The notes under the pieces are model-generated. The model made no database searches and was not told the origin of the DNA. It worked only from the letters and a program-made list of their open reading frames with translations. Of a stretch of DNA of 64,000 nucleotides, positions 50,931 to 60,273 are shown one piece after another. Source of the stretch: Edaphocola aurantiacus (GTDB taxonomy: Bacteria; Bacteroidota; Bacteroidia; Chitinophagales; Chitinophagaceae); contig NZ_VOSI01000004.1 in the NCBI RefSeq assembly GCF_019797745.1, positions 335,328 through 399,327 of the forward strand, in the 5' to 3' direction. Every line of letters begins with the position of its first letter. Within the stretch, counting starts at the first letter, position 1. A program made the translations under genes and the position numbers.

Positions 50931-51477
50931 GGATCAGAACTTTACTGCTGTCGGTAATGAGATGTGCTTGCTCGTCAAACCGGGTCCAGTATTTAGTGAC
51001 CTCTATTGCTGAGATCGCTTGCCCCAGGTTTTGCGACATATATCTTTTCAGCCAGGCAGGGTATTGCTGTACGGCATCCGGCGTATTGCCCATGCGTTCG
51101 GCATAGCGGGCCGGGAGGTGCAGTCTGCGGGACAGGGCAGCATAATTCTGGTTGGCCGGATCGGTATAATCATTACCCATTATCCGGTCATAATGGAGTA
51201 TAGTATAGGTAAAGAATATTTTTTTATGATCATTATAGGTAGGCAGGTTAAAAGTTTGGCCATCGTACTTTAATACATAAAAAGTATAGTTCTGATGCTC
51301 CGCTGGATTAAGTTCGGTAGAGAACATACCCCAGGTATAGACCGGTGTCAGGTCGAAGAACATAAACGGTGTATATCTTGTCTGGATCAGTAATACAGAG
51401 CCTATGATAAAGGCAATAACAAACCGGTACAGTCTCCTGTTCTGTTGTTTGAGCCGGGCCAGATAAGTATTTTTCAT
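50923..51477 (-). CDS. Membrane-anchored partner protein
   Basis: A 184-residue protein with one N-terminal membrane helix (FVIAFIIGSVLLIQTRYTPF) and a soluble domain outside it. No domain is recognised; the PVYTWGMFS motif near 45-53 and LHYDRIMGNDY near 91-101 stand out. It overlaps the next gene by 8 bp (start of 50930 in its 3' end), indicating translational coupling. A -7 box, TAAATTTG, lies on the minus strand at 51535-51542, 58 bp upstream. Confidence 0.78.
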   Translation of the reverse strand: MKNTYLARLKQQNRRLYRFVIAFIIGSVLLIQTRYTPFMFFDLTPVYTWGMFSTELNPAEHQNYTFYVLKYDGQTFNLPTYNDHKKIFFTYTILHYDRIMGNDYTDPANQNYAALSRRLHLPARYAERMGNTPDAVQQYPAWLKRYMSQNLGQAISAIEVTKYWTRFDEQAHLITDSSKVLIHE

Positions 51478-51563
51478 ACGGTTTGTATTCAGGTGAAAAT
51501 GGATAAAAAAGACTGCTTTTTACATGGTATTGCGCAAATTTAATCTATTAATAATCCATATTT

Positions 51564-51605
51564 TAGCATTAATCACAAAAAATCTAAATATTAATGCTAC
51601 CTTTG
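51564..51605 (+). promoter_or_regulatory. typA promoter with overlapping inverted repeat
   Basis: TACCTTTG at 51598-51605 is the -7 box, 29 bp before the ATG. The perfect inverted repeat TAGCATTAAT (51564-51573) and ATTAATGCTA (51590-51599) brackets the -33 region and runs into the -7 box, as an operator might. Confidence 0.6.
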
Positions 51606-51634
51606 CAGCCTTAAAATAGAAAATTTTATCATAA

Positions 51635-53440
51635 ATGAACATTCGTAACATTGCCATCATTGCACACGTTGACCACGGTAAAACTACTTTGGTGGACAAA
51701 ATCATTCACGCAACGCAGGTATTCAGAGAGAACCAGGAGACTGGTGAATTATTAATGGATAATAATGACCTGGAGCGTGAACGCGGGATTACGATCTTAG
51801 CTAAAAATATTTCTGTTACATATAAAGGTGTAAAAATCAACGTTATCGATACTCCTGGTCACGCCGACTTTGGTGGTGAGGTAGAGCGCGTTCTGAAAAT
51901 GGCTGATGGTGTACTGCTGCTGGTAGATGCCTTCGAAGGACCAATGCCGCAAACACGTTTCGTACTGCAAAAAGCATTAGGTCTGGGTCTGCGCCCGATC
52001 GTTGTAATCAATAAAGTAGATAAGCCTAACTGTCGTCCGGATGAAGTACACGATAAAGTATTTGATCTGTTCTTCCAACTGGATGCAAACGAGGAGCAAT
52101 TAGACTTCCCGACCCTGTACGGTTCTTCTAAACAAGGTTGGTTCAATACTTCCCTGGAGCAAACAGACAACATTGATGCTGTACTGGATATCATCCTGGA
52201 AAAAGTACCTGCTCCTAAAGTAGTAGAAGGTAACCTGCAATTACAGATCACTTCCCTGGATTACTCTTCTTTCCTGGGTCGTATCGCTATCGGCCGTGTA
52301 AGCCGTGGTAGTATTAAAGAAGGTCAGAACATCCAATTATGCAAACTGGACGGTACTATGGTTCGTAACAAAGTTAAGGAACTGTACATATTCGAAGGTA
52401 TGGGTAAGAAAAGAGTTGCTGAAGTAGCTGCCGGTGATATCTGTGCGGTTGTAGGTATTGAAGATTTCCAGATCGGTGAAACTATCGCTGATTTCGAAAA
52501 TCCTGAAGCATTACCGGTAATCGCTATCGATGAGCCTACAATGAACATGCAATTCAGCATCAATAACTCTCCATTCTTCGGTAAAGAAGGTAAGTTCGTA
52601 ACCAGCCGTAACCTGCGTGACCGTCTGATGAAAGAACTGGAGAAAAACCTGGCATTACGCGTAAAAGATACTGACGATGCAGATAAATTCCTGGTATATG
52701 GCCGTGGTATCCTCCACTTGTCTGTACTGATCGAAACAATGCGTCGTGAAGGTTATGAGCTGACTGTAGGTCAACCTCAGGTAATTACTAAAGAAATCGA
52801 TGGTAAGAAAAACGAACCATATGAAACATTGGTAGTTGACGTTCCGGATGAATTCAGCAGTAAAGTAGTAAACCTGGTTACAATGCGTAAAGGTGAATTA
52901 CTGATTATGGAAGCTAAGGGCGAAATGCAGCACTTAGAGTTCGATATCCCTTCCCGTGGTCTGATCGGTCTGCGTTCGCAGATGCTGACAGCAACTGCTG
53001 GTGAAGCGGTTATGGCACATAACTTCTCTGAATATAAACCATGGAAAGGTCCGATCCCTGGCCGTAACAACGGTGTACTGATCGCGAAACAAGGTGGTAC
53101 AACTACCGGTTACTCTATCGATAAATTACAGGACAGAGGTTCATTCTTCGTAGATCCGGGTGAAGAAGTATACATGGGTCAGGTTATCGCTGAACACATT
53201 AAACCAGGTGACCTGGTAGTTAATGCTACAGAGGGTAAAAAACTGACGAACATGCGTGCGAGCGGTTCTGATGCAGCAACTAACATTGCTCCTAAGATTC
53301 AGATGTCTCTGGAAGAGTGTATGGAGTACATTCAGCAAGATGAGTGTATCGAGTGTACACCTAAGAGCATCCGTATCCGTAAGATCATCCTGGAAGAAAC
53401 GGAGCGTAACAAAGTTGCAAAACAATTGAAATTATCTTAA
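51635..53440 (+). CDS. typA: Translational GTPase TypA/BipA
   Basis: A 601-residue ribosome-associated GTPase. It has the P loop [10 protein letters not shown] (10-19), switch [19 protein letters not shown] (G3) and NKVDKP (G4), then EF-G-like domains II and III. The C-terminal region contains [15 protein letters not shown] and GNPTRASGS-like [13 protein letters not shown], specific for TypA. It is needed for growth at low temperature and under stress in other bacteria. It is a single gene bracketed by its promoter and a 23-bp-stem terminator. Confidence 0.97.
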   Translation: MNIRNIAIIAHVDHGKTTLVDKIIHATQVFRENQETGELLMDNNDLERERGITILAKNISVTYKGVKINVIDTPGHADFGGEVERVLKMADGVLLLVDAFEGPMPQTRFVLQKALGLGLRPIVVINKVDKPNCRPDEVHDKVFDLFFQLDANEEQLDFPTLYGSSKQGWFNTSLEQTDNIDAVLDIILEKVPAPKVVEGNLQLQITSLDYSSFLGRIAIGRVSRGSIKEGQNIQLCKLDGTMVRNKVKELYIFEGMGKKRVAEVAAGDICAVVGIEDFQIGETIADFENPEALPVIAIDEPTMNMQFSINNSPFFGKEGKFVTSRNLRDRLMKELEKNLALRVKDTDDADKFLVYGRGILHLSVLIETMRREGYELTVGQPQVITKEIDGKKNEPYETLVVDVPDEFSSKVVNLVTMRKGELLIMEAKGEMQHLEFDIPSRGLIGLRSQMLTATAGEAVMAHNFSEYKPWKGPIPGRNNGVLIAKQGGTTTGYSIDKLQDRGSFFVDPGEEVYMGQVIAEHIKPGDLVVNATEGKKLTNMRASGSDAATNIAPKIQMSLEECMEYIQQDECIECTPKSIRIRKIILEETERNKVAKQLKLS

Positions 53441-53457
53441 TCGATTTTTTCATACCG

Positions 53458-53506
53458 ATATAAAAGAAAAAGCTGTGCTCATCGAGCACAGCTTTTTCTT
53501 TTATAT
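53458..53506. terminator. 23-bp-stem terminator after typA
   Basis: Perfect arms 53458-53480 and 53484-53506 with core AAAAGCTGTGCTC/GAGCACAGCTTTT. Confidence 0.92.
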
Positions 53507-53528
53507 GATCTCCTGTTTATGCTGACTT

Positions 53529-53559
53529 TTGCATTTTGAGCTGTAATACATTATTTTTG
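53529..53559 (+). promoter_or_regulatory. Promoter of the acyltransferase gene
   Basis: TTG (53529-53531), a 20-bp spacer and TATTTTTG (53552-53559). The GTG start lies 21 bp downstream, which supports that start. Confidence 0.72.
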
Positions 53560-53579
53560 AACGGATCTATTCTTACACC

Positions 53580-54617
53580 GTGCAACAACAAACCGTTCAT
53601 CGCAATAATTTCGATTTCCTCCGGCTGCTCTTATCCTCCTTTGTGATCATCTCACACAGCTATGCCTTACTGGGTATGGAAGACCAGGAGCCATTAAAAA
53701 GGCTTACCGGAATGGTGTTTTCCGGAATAGGTGTCAGCGGGTTCTTTGTACTGAGCGGAATGCTCATATACCAGAGTGTGGTGAATAGCCAGAGTGTCGG
53801 TATATTTATCCGAAAAAGGTTGTTGCGCATCTTTCCCGGGCTGGCTGCGGTAGTGCTGCTGAGTACCTTTGTACTGGGACTGCTGGTGACCGATCTGCCC
53901 CTTGGCGCATACCTTCGTGATACGGCAACTTATAAGTACCTGCTGAAAAATATATTCCTGATTCCATCCGATAATCTTCTGCCCGGAATGTTCCGTAATA
54001 ATCCACGGCCCGAGATCAACGGATCGCTCTGGACCCTGCGATACGAAGTATTGTGTTATGTAGGTATGCTCCTGTTTTTTGTGATTCCGAAACGGCTGCA
54101 TAAGGCAGGTGCCCTGCTCATTTACGGACTGGCATTGTCAGGTATGTTGTTACTGACGCTGAAGCCCGGTATCGTATCTGCAGGCCTGGCGTACCACCTC
54201 GATAATCTCTTTACCTTAACCACCTATTTTTACAGTGGTGTATTACTGGCCCTGTGGCCCCAGGTATGGAAACCATACGTTCGTACAATCTTCCCGATAG
54301 CATTGGTTGTACTTACTTTATTCATGTGGCTGCAACCTTCCTGGATGTCCTGGGCCTCCGTCTGGATATATCCCTTGCTGCTCATCAGTTTTGGTAGCCA
54401 GTATAGTCCGGCATTACAGGTGGGTAATAAGATTGGCGACATCAGCTATGGAACCTATATCTACGCTTATCCTATACAGCAACTGCTGATCGCTTCCGGA
54501 GTACGGGAAGTAGGCTGGTTATTGCTCTGGTCCTTATTGTGCAGCTGGCTTGCAGGCTGGTGCTCCTATCATTTTATAGAGAAACAATTTATATACAGAA
54601 AAAAGGCCCGGTTATAA
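53580..54617 (+). CDS. Membrane acyltransferase (acyltransferase 3 family)
   Basis: A 345-residue integral membrane protein with about ten helices. It starts with GTG at 53580; the family N-terminus (NNFDFLRLLLSSFVIISHSY) follows within 10 residues and there is no nearer ATG. That segment holds the conserved H in ISHSY, and GSLWTLRYEVLCY near 145-157 is typical of the family. Members transfer acyl groups to sugars of O-antigen, capsule or other envelope glycans. The acceptor is unknown. The stop codon is inside the loop of its terminator hairpin. Confidence 0.9.
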   Translation: MQQQTVHRNNFDFLRLLLSSFVIISHSYALLGMEDQEPLKRLTGMVFSGIGVSGFFVLSGMLIYQSVVNSQSVGIFIRKRLLRIFPGLAAVVLLSTFVLGLLVTDLPLGAYLRDTATYKYLLKNIFLIPSDNLLPGMFRNNPRPEINGSLWTLRYEVLCYVGMLLFFVIPKRLHKAGALLIYGLALSGMLLLTLKPGIVSAGLAYHLDNLFTLTTYFYSGVLLALWPQVWKPYVRTIFPIALVVLTLFMWLQPSWMSWASVWIYPLLLISFGSQYSPALQVGNKIGDISYGTYIYAYPIQQLLIASGVREVGWLLLWSLLCSWLAGWCSYHFIEKQFIYRKKARL

Positions 54618-54629
54618 CCGAGCCTTTTT
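54600..54629 (+). terminator. Terminator overlapping the acyltransferase stop
   Basis: AAAAAGGCCCGGTT and AACCGAGCCTTTTT pair with one mismatch. The TAA stop at 54615-54617 falls at the loop. Confidence 0.8.
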
Positions 54630-54724
54630 GATTTTATTTATTGGCGCAGGTTTGCAACCCGGGCATATTTCTCTTTCTGGGTTTGTGACTTATGCAGATA
54701 TAATGAGCACAATCGTAATGCTTA

Positions 54725-56413
54725 TTAGGTAGCACGATATTCCATATCCGGCACAATGGCTTTAGCCTTGCGTTCCGCTTCCAGGGCACGCAATTCTATA
54801 CGGCGTATTTTTCCACTGATCGTTTTCGGCAGTTCGCGTACAAACTCCAGGACTCTCGGCATTTTGTACGGGGCTAATTGTTTGCGGCAGTAAGCAAACA
54901 ACTCCTCGGCCAGAGCTGCAGAGGGTTCCTGACCTGCATTGAGGATGATAAATGCTTTTACCTCAAAACCCTTCACCGGGTGCGGGCTGCCGACCACAGC
55001 CGATTCCAGCACCGCAGTATGTTCCAGCAATACACTTTCAACCTCAAACGGCCCCACACGATAATCCGAAGATTTGATTACATCATCGTCCCTGCCCACA
55101 AACCAAAGATAGCCTTCCTCATCTTTGTACGCTTTGTCCCCGGTATAATACAAACCGTGTTTGAATACTGTGTTCATCTTTTCCGGTTCGTCCAGGTACT
55201 CGAGGAAGATGCCGTTAGGCGTATCTGTTCCGGTACGCACACAAATATTACCCTCTTCGCTGACCGGAAGTTCATTGCCCTCCTCATCAGCAATAATAAT
55301 ATCATACAGGAAAGTAGGCTTACCCATAGATCCGAACTTAACCTTTGCGCCCGGCATATTAGCAACCATACAGGTACTTTCCGTTTGTCCGTAGCCATCA
55401 CGGATCAGTATGCCCGTGCCTTTTTTCCAGGCTTCGATCACTTCGGGGTTTAAAGGTTCGCCCGCGGCTACACAGCTCCTGAACTGAAATGTATAGGCTT
55501 CCAGATCTTCTGTAATGAGCATGCGTAATACCGTCGGCGGTGCACAAAATGTAGTGATTCCGTGTCGGGCGATCAGTTCCAGCTGCCTGCTGCTGTTAAA
55601 CCGCTCCATGCTATGATAGGCAAATATGGTAGCCCCCACACTCCAGGGGGCGAAAAAGCTGCTCCAGGTAAATTTGGCCCAGCCCGGCTGTGAAATATTA
55701 TAATGGATATCTCCTGCACGCAGGCCGATCCAGCTGGCTGTGGTCAGGTGACCTGCAGGGTAGCTGAACTGAGTATGGGCCACCACTTTAGGCATTCCGG
55801 TAGTGCCGGAGGTGAAAAACAGGAACAAAGGATCGTCGGCTTTGGTATCAGCCGCAACTGCCGTTTCCGGGTAGTCATCTATCTCATCTGTATTGATCCA
55901 GCCACTGCGAATGCCGTCGGCAATGATCTTTACCGGAATCTGTATGCCTAATTGAGCCTCTGCCTCTTCGATCTTGGCAGCATTCTCCTGGTCTGCGATA
56001 ACAGCTTTGGGCATCAGCTTCTGAAAGCGGTATACAATATCCTGTGTACCCAGTATGGTCGCAGCGGGTATCATCCGGAAGCCCCCTTTAATCGTGCTCA
56101 GGATCGCCTGCCAGTTAATGGTCTGCAGCGAGAGCTGGGTCAGGATCACATCGCCTTGTTGCAACCCTTTATCCCGAAGCAGGTTCAGCAGCTGGTTACA
56201 GGCGATACCCATTTCTCGGAACGAGTATCGTTGCGTTTCAAGACCATTGGTCCAGAGCAGGGCAGTGGCATCGGGCTGATCTTTGATATTGATCTGTTCA
56301 AAGACTTCCTGTACCCAGTTAAAATGTTGTGGTTTTCGAATATTTATTGAAGCTAATGCGTCGGAATTTTCCTGCTCCGGAAGTTCCCGGAAGCGTCTGA
56401 ACAACTGTTCCAT
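54725..56413 (-). CDS. Medium-chain-type acyl-CoA ligase (AMP-forming)
   Basis: A 562-residue ANL-superfamily ligase. ATG 56413 is chosen; the frame extends 23 residues upstream without conservation. The P loop TSGTTGMPK (201-209), the GYGQTES adenylate motif, YYTGDKAYKDEEGYLWFVGRDDD, and the C-terminal lysine region PKTISGKIRR are intact. The layout fits ACSM-like medium-chain fatty-acid or aryl-CoA ligases, which activate an acid with ATP and CoA. The exact substrate is unknown. It converges with the acyltransferase and stands alone. Confidence 0.94.
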   Translation of the reverse strand: MEQLFRRFRELPEQENSDALASINIRKPQHFNWVQEVFEQINIKDQPDATALLWTNGLETQRYSFREMGIACNQLLNLLRDKGLQQGDVILTQLSLQTINWQAILSTIKGGFRMIPAATILGTQDIVYRFQKLMPKAVIADQENAAKIEEAEAQLGIQIPVKIIADGIRSGWINTDEIDDYPETAVAADTKADDPLFLFFTSGTTGMPKVVAHTQFSYPAGHLTTASWIGLRAGDIHYNISQPGWAKFTWSSFFAPWSVGATIFAYHSMERFNSSRQLELIARHGITTFCAPPTVLRMLITEDLEAYTFQFRSCVAAGEPLNPEVIEAWKKGTGILIRDGYGQTESTCMVANMPGAKVKFGSMGKPTFLYDIIIADEEGNELPVSEEGNICVRTGTDTPNGIFLEYLDEPEKMNTVFKHGLYYTGDKAYKDEEGYLWFVGRDDDVIKSSDYRVGPFEVESVLLEHTAVLESAVVGSPHPVKGFEVKAFIILNAGQEPSAALAEELFAYCRKQLAPYKMPRVLEFVRELPKTISGKIRRIELRALEAERKAKAIVPDMEYRAT

Positions 56414-56559
56414 AAGGCAATTAAAAGAAGGGATTATAACTATACAAGTTAATGAAATTATATGCAAAACCGTGATTTTCACAGATTTTTAGCAGGTTAT
56501 CGATTGTCAGATCTTAATGACAAAGGCCTGCCAGGTCCCCTCGCTAGAAAATCTGGTCG

Positions 56560-56567
56560 TATATTTG
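56560..56567 (+). promoter_or_regulatory. Candidate -7 box of feoB
   Basis: TATATTTG fits TAnnTTTG, 25 bp before the feoB ATG. No TTG at the -33 distance. Confidence 0.45.
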
Positions 56568-56592
56568 CATCCAATTTTTAATGAGATAGGAC

Positions 56593-58701
56593 ATGAATAT
56601 AGCGCTTGCAGGAAACCCCAATAGTGGTAAGACATCAATGTTTAATGTATTGACTGGATTGAACCAAAAGGTGGGCAATTTCCCTGGCGTAACGGTAGAT
56701 AAGAAGATCGGCTATACGCAGTTACCGGATGGTAATAAAGCAAAGGTGATCGATCTGCCGGGTACCTACAGCCTTTATCCTAAAAGCGCTGATGAGTATG
56801 TGGCCTATGAAACCCTCATTAATCCTTCAGGAGAAGATGTTCCTGATGTTATTGTTGTAGTGGCCGATGCCACCAATCTCAAACGTAATTTACTGTTCTG
56901 TTCGCAGATCATGGACCTGAAAAAGCCTGTTATCCTGGCGCTGACCATGATGGATATAGCCGGGAAGAAAGGACTTTCTGTCGATGAAAACATTCTTTCC
57001 CGCATGCTGGGCATTCCGGTACTGAATGTCAATCCCAGAGAAGGTAAGGGTGTTCGCCCGCTGAAAGAAGCGATCGTACATGCAAAGAGCGGTGTAGGGG
57101 TACTGAAAGAACCCTTTATCGCCTTCCCCTCGCTGCAGCCGGGTTTCCTGGAGCAGATCCGTCAGATCACGCAGATCGATAATGATTATGCGGCATTACA
57201 TATTGCCTGTGCATCGGAGCGGCTGAGCTTCCTGACCGGCACACAACTGGAGTCTATTGAGCAGGCCAAAAAAGAATATCAGTTCTCCAAAGCTAAAGTA
57301 CAGGCAGCAGAGGTACTGGACCGCTATGCGACTATAGACCAGGTACTGCAATCTGCAACCCGTACCGATGGTCCGGAAAATAAAACGTCTGTCACTGCAC
57401 GTTTAGATAAAATATTACTGCATAAAGTCTGGGGTAACCTGATCCTGATGCTGGTACTCATACTATTGTTCCAGAGCATCTTCTGGCTGGCCTCCTATCC
57501 TATGGACTGGATCGATTCCGGATTCGGATTGCTCACCGGCTGGCTCAGTGGTGTATTGCCCCAAGCCTGGTGGAGCGACCTGATCATCAACGGCCTTATT
57601 GCCGGTATTGGTGGGGTAGTGGTGTTCGTGCCTCAGATCGCCATTCTTTTCGGACTCATTACCATACTGGAAGACAGCGGTTATATGGCCCGTATCAGTT
57701 TCCTGACCGATCGCCTGATGCGTTCGGTAGGTATGAACGGCCGTGCGGCTATGCCCCTGATCAGCGGACTGGCCTGTGCGATTCCTGCTGTGATGGCCAC
57801 CCGCATCATTGAAAATAAGAAGGAGCGCCTGATCGCGATCCTGATTACACCGCTGATGAGCTGTTCGGCCCGCCTGCCGGTATATACTATACTCATCAGC
57901 CTGGTGATCCCTAAAACCAATATATTGGGCTTCCTTTCTTTACAGGGACTGGTCATGATGGGCTTATATCTTTTAGGCTTTGTGATGGCCCTGGTAGTAT
58001 CCAAGGTGTTAAGTATACTGCTGAAAACCAGCAACGGAAGTATGTTTCTGATGGAGCTGCCGCTGTATCGTGCACCGCGTTGGCGTAATGCTTTACAGAC
58101 TATGGCAGAGAAAGCAATGATCTTTGTAAAAGATGCCGGTAAGGTGATTATGGTGATCTCCGTAGTGCTCTGGGCATTGGCCTCATATGGTCCTTCAAAA
58201 CGAATGGCACCGGTAGAAGCCCGTTATGAAGCGTTCAGGACTGCACAGGGTGGGGAACTTACAGAGGATCAGAAGATAGAAGAGTCACATGAGAAACTGG
58301 AGCACTCTTATGCCGGTATCATGGGTAAAGCCATAGAGCCGGTAATCGAGCCCCTGGGTTATGACTGGAAGATCGGTATTGCGCTGATCACATCCTTTGC
58401 TGCACGTGAGGCCTATGTAGGTACTATTGCTACCTTATACAGTGTGGGTGATGCCGATGGAGAGGCGTCTACCTTAAAACAAAAAATGGCACAGGCCCGT
58501 CACCGCGACGGTAGTCCGGTATATACACTGGCTGCAGGCAGCTCGCTGCTGGTCTTCTATGTATTTGCCATGCAGTGTATGAGTACCCTCGCTATTGTGA
58601 AGCGGGAGACAAAAAGTTGGAAATGGCCCCTGATTCAGTTCGCATATATGTCCGGCTTGGCGTACATTTGCGCATTAATTGTTTACCAGGTTTTAAAATA
58701 A
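56593..58701 (+). CDS. feoB: Ferrous iron transporter FeoB
   Basis: A 702-residue Fe2+ transporter. The N-terminal G domain has the P loop GNPNSGKT (7-14), switch region GNFPGVTVDKK, G3 DLPG (54-57) and a G4 position TMMD (118-121), where NxxD is usual. The membrane domain has two Gate-type segments (about 330-480 and 500-690) with GLACAIPAVMATR and LMSCSARLPVY. It imports ferrous iron across the inner membrane. No feoA is adjacent, and a small membrane-protein gene follows in the same direction. Confidence 0.96.
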   Translation: MNIALAGNPNSGKTSMFNVLTGLNQKVGNFPGVTVDKKIGYTQLPDGNKAKVIDLPGTYSLYPKSADEYVAYETLINPSGEDVPDVIVVVADATNLKRNLLFCSQIMDLKKPVILALTMMDIAGKKGLSVDENILSRMLGIPVLNVNPREGKGVRPLKEAIVHAKSGVGVLKEPFIAFPSLQPGFLEQIRQITQIDNDYAALHIACASERLSFLTGTQLESIEQAKKEYQFSKAKVQAAEVLDRYATIDQVLQSATRTDGPENKTSVTARLDKILLHKVWGNLILMLVLILLFQSIFWLASYPMDWIDSGFGLLTGWLSGVLPQAWWSDLIINGLIAGIGGVVVFVPQIAILFGLITILEDSGYMARISFLTDRLMRSVGMNGRAAMPLISGLACAIPAVMATRIIENKKERLIAILITPLMSCSARLPVYTILISLVIPKTNILGFLSLQGLVMMGLYLLGFVMALVVSKVLSILLKTSNGSMFLMELPLYRAPRWRNALQTMAEKAMIFVKDAGKVIMVISVVLWALASYGPSKRMAPVEARYEAFRTAQGGELTEDQKIEESHEKLEHSYAGIMGKAIEPVIEPLGYDWKIGIALITSFAAREAYVGTIATLYSVGDADGEASTLKQKMAQARHRDGSPVYTLAAGSSLLVFYVFAMQCMSTLAIVKRETKSWKWPLIQFAYMSGLAYICALIVYQVLK

Positions 58702-58707
58702 AGATTC

Positions 58708-59088
58708 ATGAACAAATATTTATTGGCCATTATCGGGGTATTCCTGGCTTTATGCGGAATGGTATATGCCTTTGATGCCTCTCAACCGGGCAGTTACGAC
58801 TTCAATGCCTTACTGATTGGTAATGGTGTATTGGCCATCCTTTCTGCCGTAACCTATTTTATGGTAACCGGTGCATTGAAGAATGATAATCCCAATGCCT
58901 TCATCCGCGCCAAAATGGGCAGCACGATGATGCGTTTTTTCCTTTGTGTGGTATTATTCATCGGTTACGCATATGTGCATGGTAAGGCTGGTATCAAGCC
59001 AACAGTATTCATGTTCCTGGGTATGTACGTGATTTATTCTATTCTCGAGTCTGCGGTATTATCACAGAAAGGGAAGAAAAAAGCCTAA
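58708..59088 (+). CDS. Small polytopic membrane protein, unknown function
   Basis: A 126-residue protein with four membrane helices (LLAIIGVFLALCGMVYAF, LIGNGVLAILSAVTYFM, FFLCVVLFIGYAYV and VFMFLGMYVIYSILESAVL) and a basic tail. No family is recognised. It starts 6 bp after feoB and ends 12 bp before the SprT-like gene, so it may be part of an iron-related operon, but this is inference from spacing. Confidence 0.78.
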   Translation: MNKYLLAIIGVFLALCGMVYAFDASQPGSYDFNALLIGNGVLAILSAVTYFMVTGALKNDNPNAFIRAKMGSTMMRFFLCVVLFIGYAYVHGKAGIKPTVFMFLGMYVIYSILESAVLSQKGKKKA

Positions 59089-59100
59089 GATAAAGTCCTG

Positions 59101-59742
59101 ATGAGTGCAGAGAAGTTGAGTTTTGATGCGTTTGGCCGGTATCTGCCACAGGGCACTTTAGATAAGGTAAAGCCCTGGTTTCAGCAATATACCATAAAAC
59201 TGATCATCACCCGTGAGCGCAAGACCGTACTGGGCAATTACCGTCAGCCGGTAAAAACAGCCCCTTTCCACCGGGTTACCGTTAATGGTAACCTTAATCC
59301 GTATTCATTCCTGATCACCTTATTGCATGAGCTGGCCCACCTGGAAGCCTTCGTGCGCTACCATAACCGCATAGCTCCGCATGGTAAAGAGTGGCAGGAT
59401 ATTTTCCGCAATATTTTATCCGGCTACCTGGGGCAGGGTATCTTTCCGGCAGCACTGGAGCAGGCGATCAAAGCATCGTTGCAGGGGCTCAAAGCCTCAT
59501 CCTGTGCCGATCCTTCCTTATACAAAGCCCTTTCGCTATACGACGAGCCGGGCACCGATGGCCTGGTCTGGGTAGAACAATTGCCTGCCAATGCACAATT
59601 TGTAACCAAAGAGGGCAGGGTATACCAGCTGCTGCACAAACGTCGCACACGCTATCTCTGCCGTGATCTGCAGACCCAGAGAGATTATCTCTTTGCTGGA
59701 GTAGTGCAGGTCAAGCCGCTGGAGCGGGAAAGTAGCAATTAA
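59101..59742 (+). CDS. SprT-like zinc metallopeptidase-type protein
   Basis: A 213-residue protein with the zinc-binding HELAH motif (76-80, catalytic E77) and a third ligand candidate H94 in APHGKEWQ, the arrangement of SprT/Spartan-type metallopeptidases. The C-terminal part (about 150-205) has a LVWVEQLPANAQFVTKEGRV strand and a basic RRTRYLC segment that could be a zinc-ribbon remnant. Eukaryotic relatives cleave DNA-protein crosslinks; the bacterial function is mostly unknown. It is followed by the rpsF promoter at once. Confidence 0.9.
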   Translation: MSAEKLSFDAFGRYLPQGTLDKVKPWFQQYTIKLIITRERKTVLGNYRQPVKTAPFHRVTVNGNLNPYSFLITLLHELAHLEAFVRYHNRIAPHGKEWQDIFRNILSGYLGQGIFPAALEQAIKASLQGLKASSCADPSLYKALSLYDEPGTDGLVWVEQLPANAQFVTKEGRVYQLLHKRRTRYLCRDLQTQRDYLFAGVVQVKPLERESSN

Positions 59743-59745
59743 AAT

Positions 59746-59776
59746 TTGTCAATTTAGAAATAAATAAATACCTTTG
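59746..59776 (+). promoter_or_regulatory. Promoter of the rpsF-rpsR-rplI operon
   Basis: TTG (59746-59748), a 20-bp spacer and TACCTTTG (59769-59776) match the consensus closely. Confidence 0.85.
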
Positions 59777-59789
59777 CAGTCCGAAAAAA

Positions 59790-59838
59790 TAAGGGCCACC
59801 TTTTAGACGTACTAAAAGATGTCCATTTGCAGCCCTTA
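59790..59838 (+). promoter_or_regulatory. Structured leader of the rpsF operon (candidate autoregulatory element)
   Basis: TAAGGGC (59790-59796) pairs with GCCCTTA (59832-59838) around an inner hairpin CTTTTAG/CTAAAAG (59800-59818). It lies between the promoter and rpsF and lacks a U-tract, so it is not a terminator. In other bacteria the S6:S18 complex binds a leader of rpsF mRNA; I cannot confirm that this hairpin has the required bulge. Confidence 0.55.
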
Positions 59839-59874
59839 GGCATAATCGGTTAATCTTATTAAAAAACATTTTTT

Positions 59875-60216
59875 ATGGCAACATCAAACATTCAGAACTA
59901 TGAGTTGATGATCATCTTCACTCCGATCTTATCCGAGGAAGATTTCAAAGCTGCTCAGAAAAAGTTCACTTCTATCATTTCAGAAAATGGTGGTGAAATG
60001 GTTCACGAAAACCCATGGGGTCTGCGTTCTTTAGCTTACCCTATCCAAAAGAAAACTACAGGTTTATACACAGTAGTTGAGTACACTGCACCAACAGACG
60101 TTAACGCTAAAATTGAAGTTCAATTGAACCGTGACGAGACTGTAATGCGTTACATGCTGACTCACCTGGATAAATTCGCTGTAGAGTATAACACTCGTAA
60201 ACGTAACAAAGCTTAA
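59875..60216 (+). CDS. rpsF: 30S ribosomal protein S6
   Basis: A 113-residue protein with YELMIIFTPILSEEDFKAAQ, NPWGLRSLAYPIQKKTTGLY and the RNRDETVMRYMLTHLDKF-like C-terminal region of S6. It binds 16S rRNA in the platform together with S18. It is the first gene of a conserved rpsF-rpsR-rplI set. The ssb gene that lies between rpsF and rpsR in many Firmicutes is absent here. A 100-nt leader with a nested hairpin precedes it. Confidence 0.97.
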   Translation: MATSNIQNYELMIIFTPILSEEDFKAAQKKFTSIISENGGEMVHENPWGLRSLAYPIQKKTTGLYTVVEYTAPTDVNAKIEVQLNRDETVMRYMLTHLDKFAVEYNTRKRNKA

Positions 60217-60273
60217 TCCGGGCCCGTTACATTATTCGTAAACTAATTTTCATTCAACCACAATTTTATTAAA

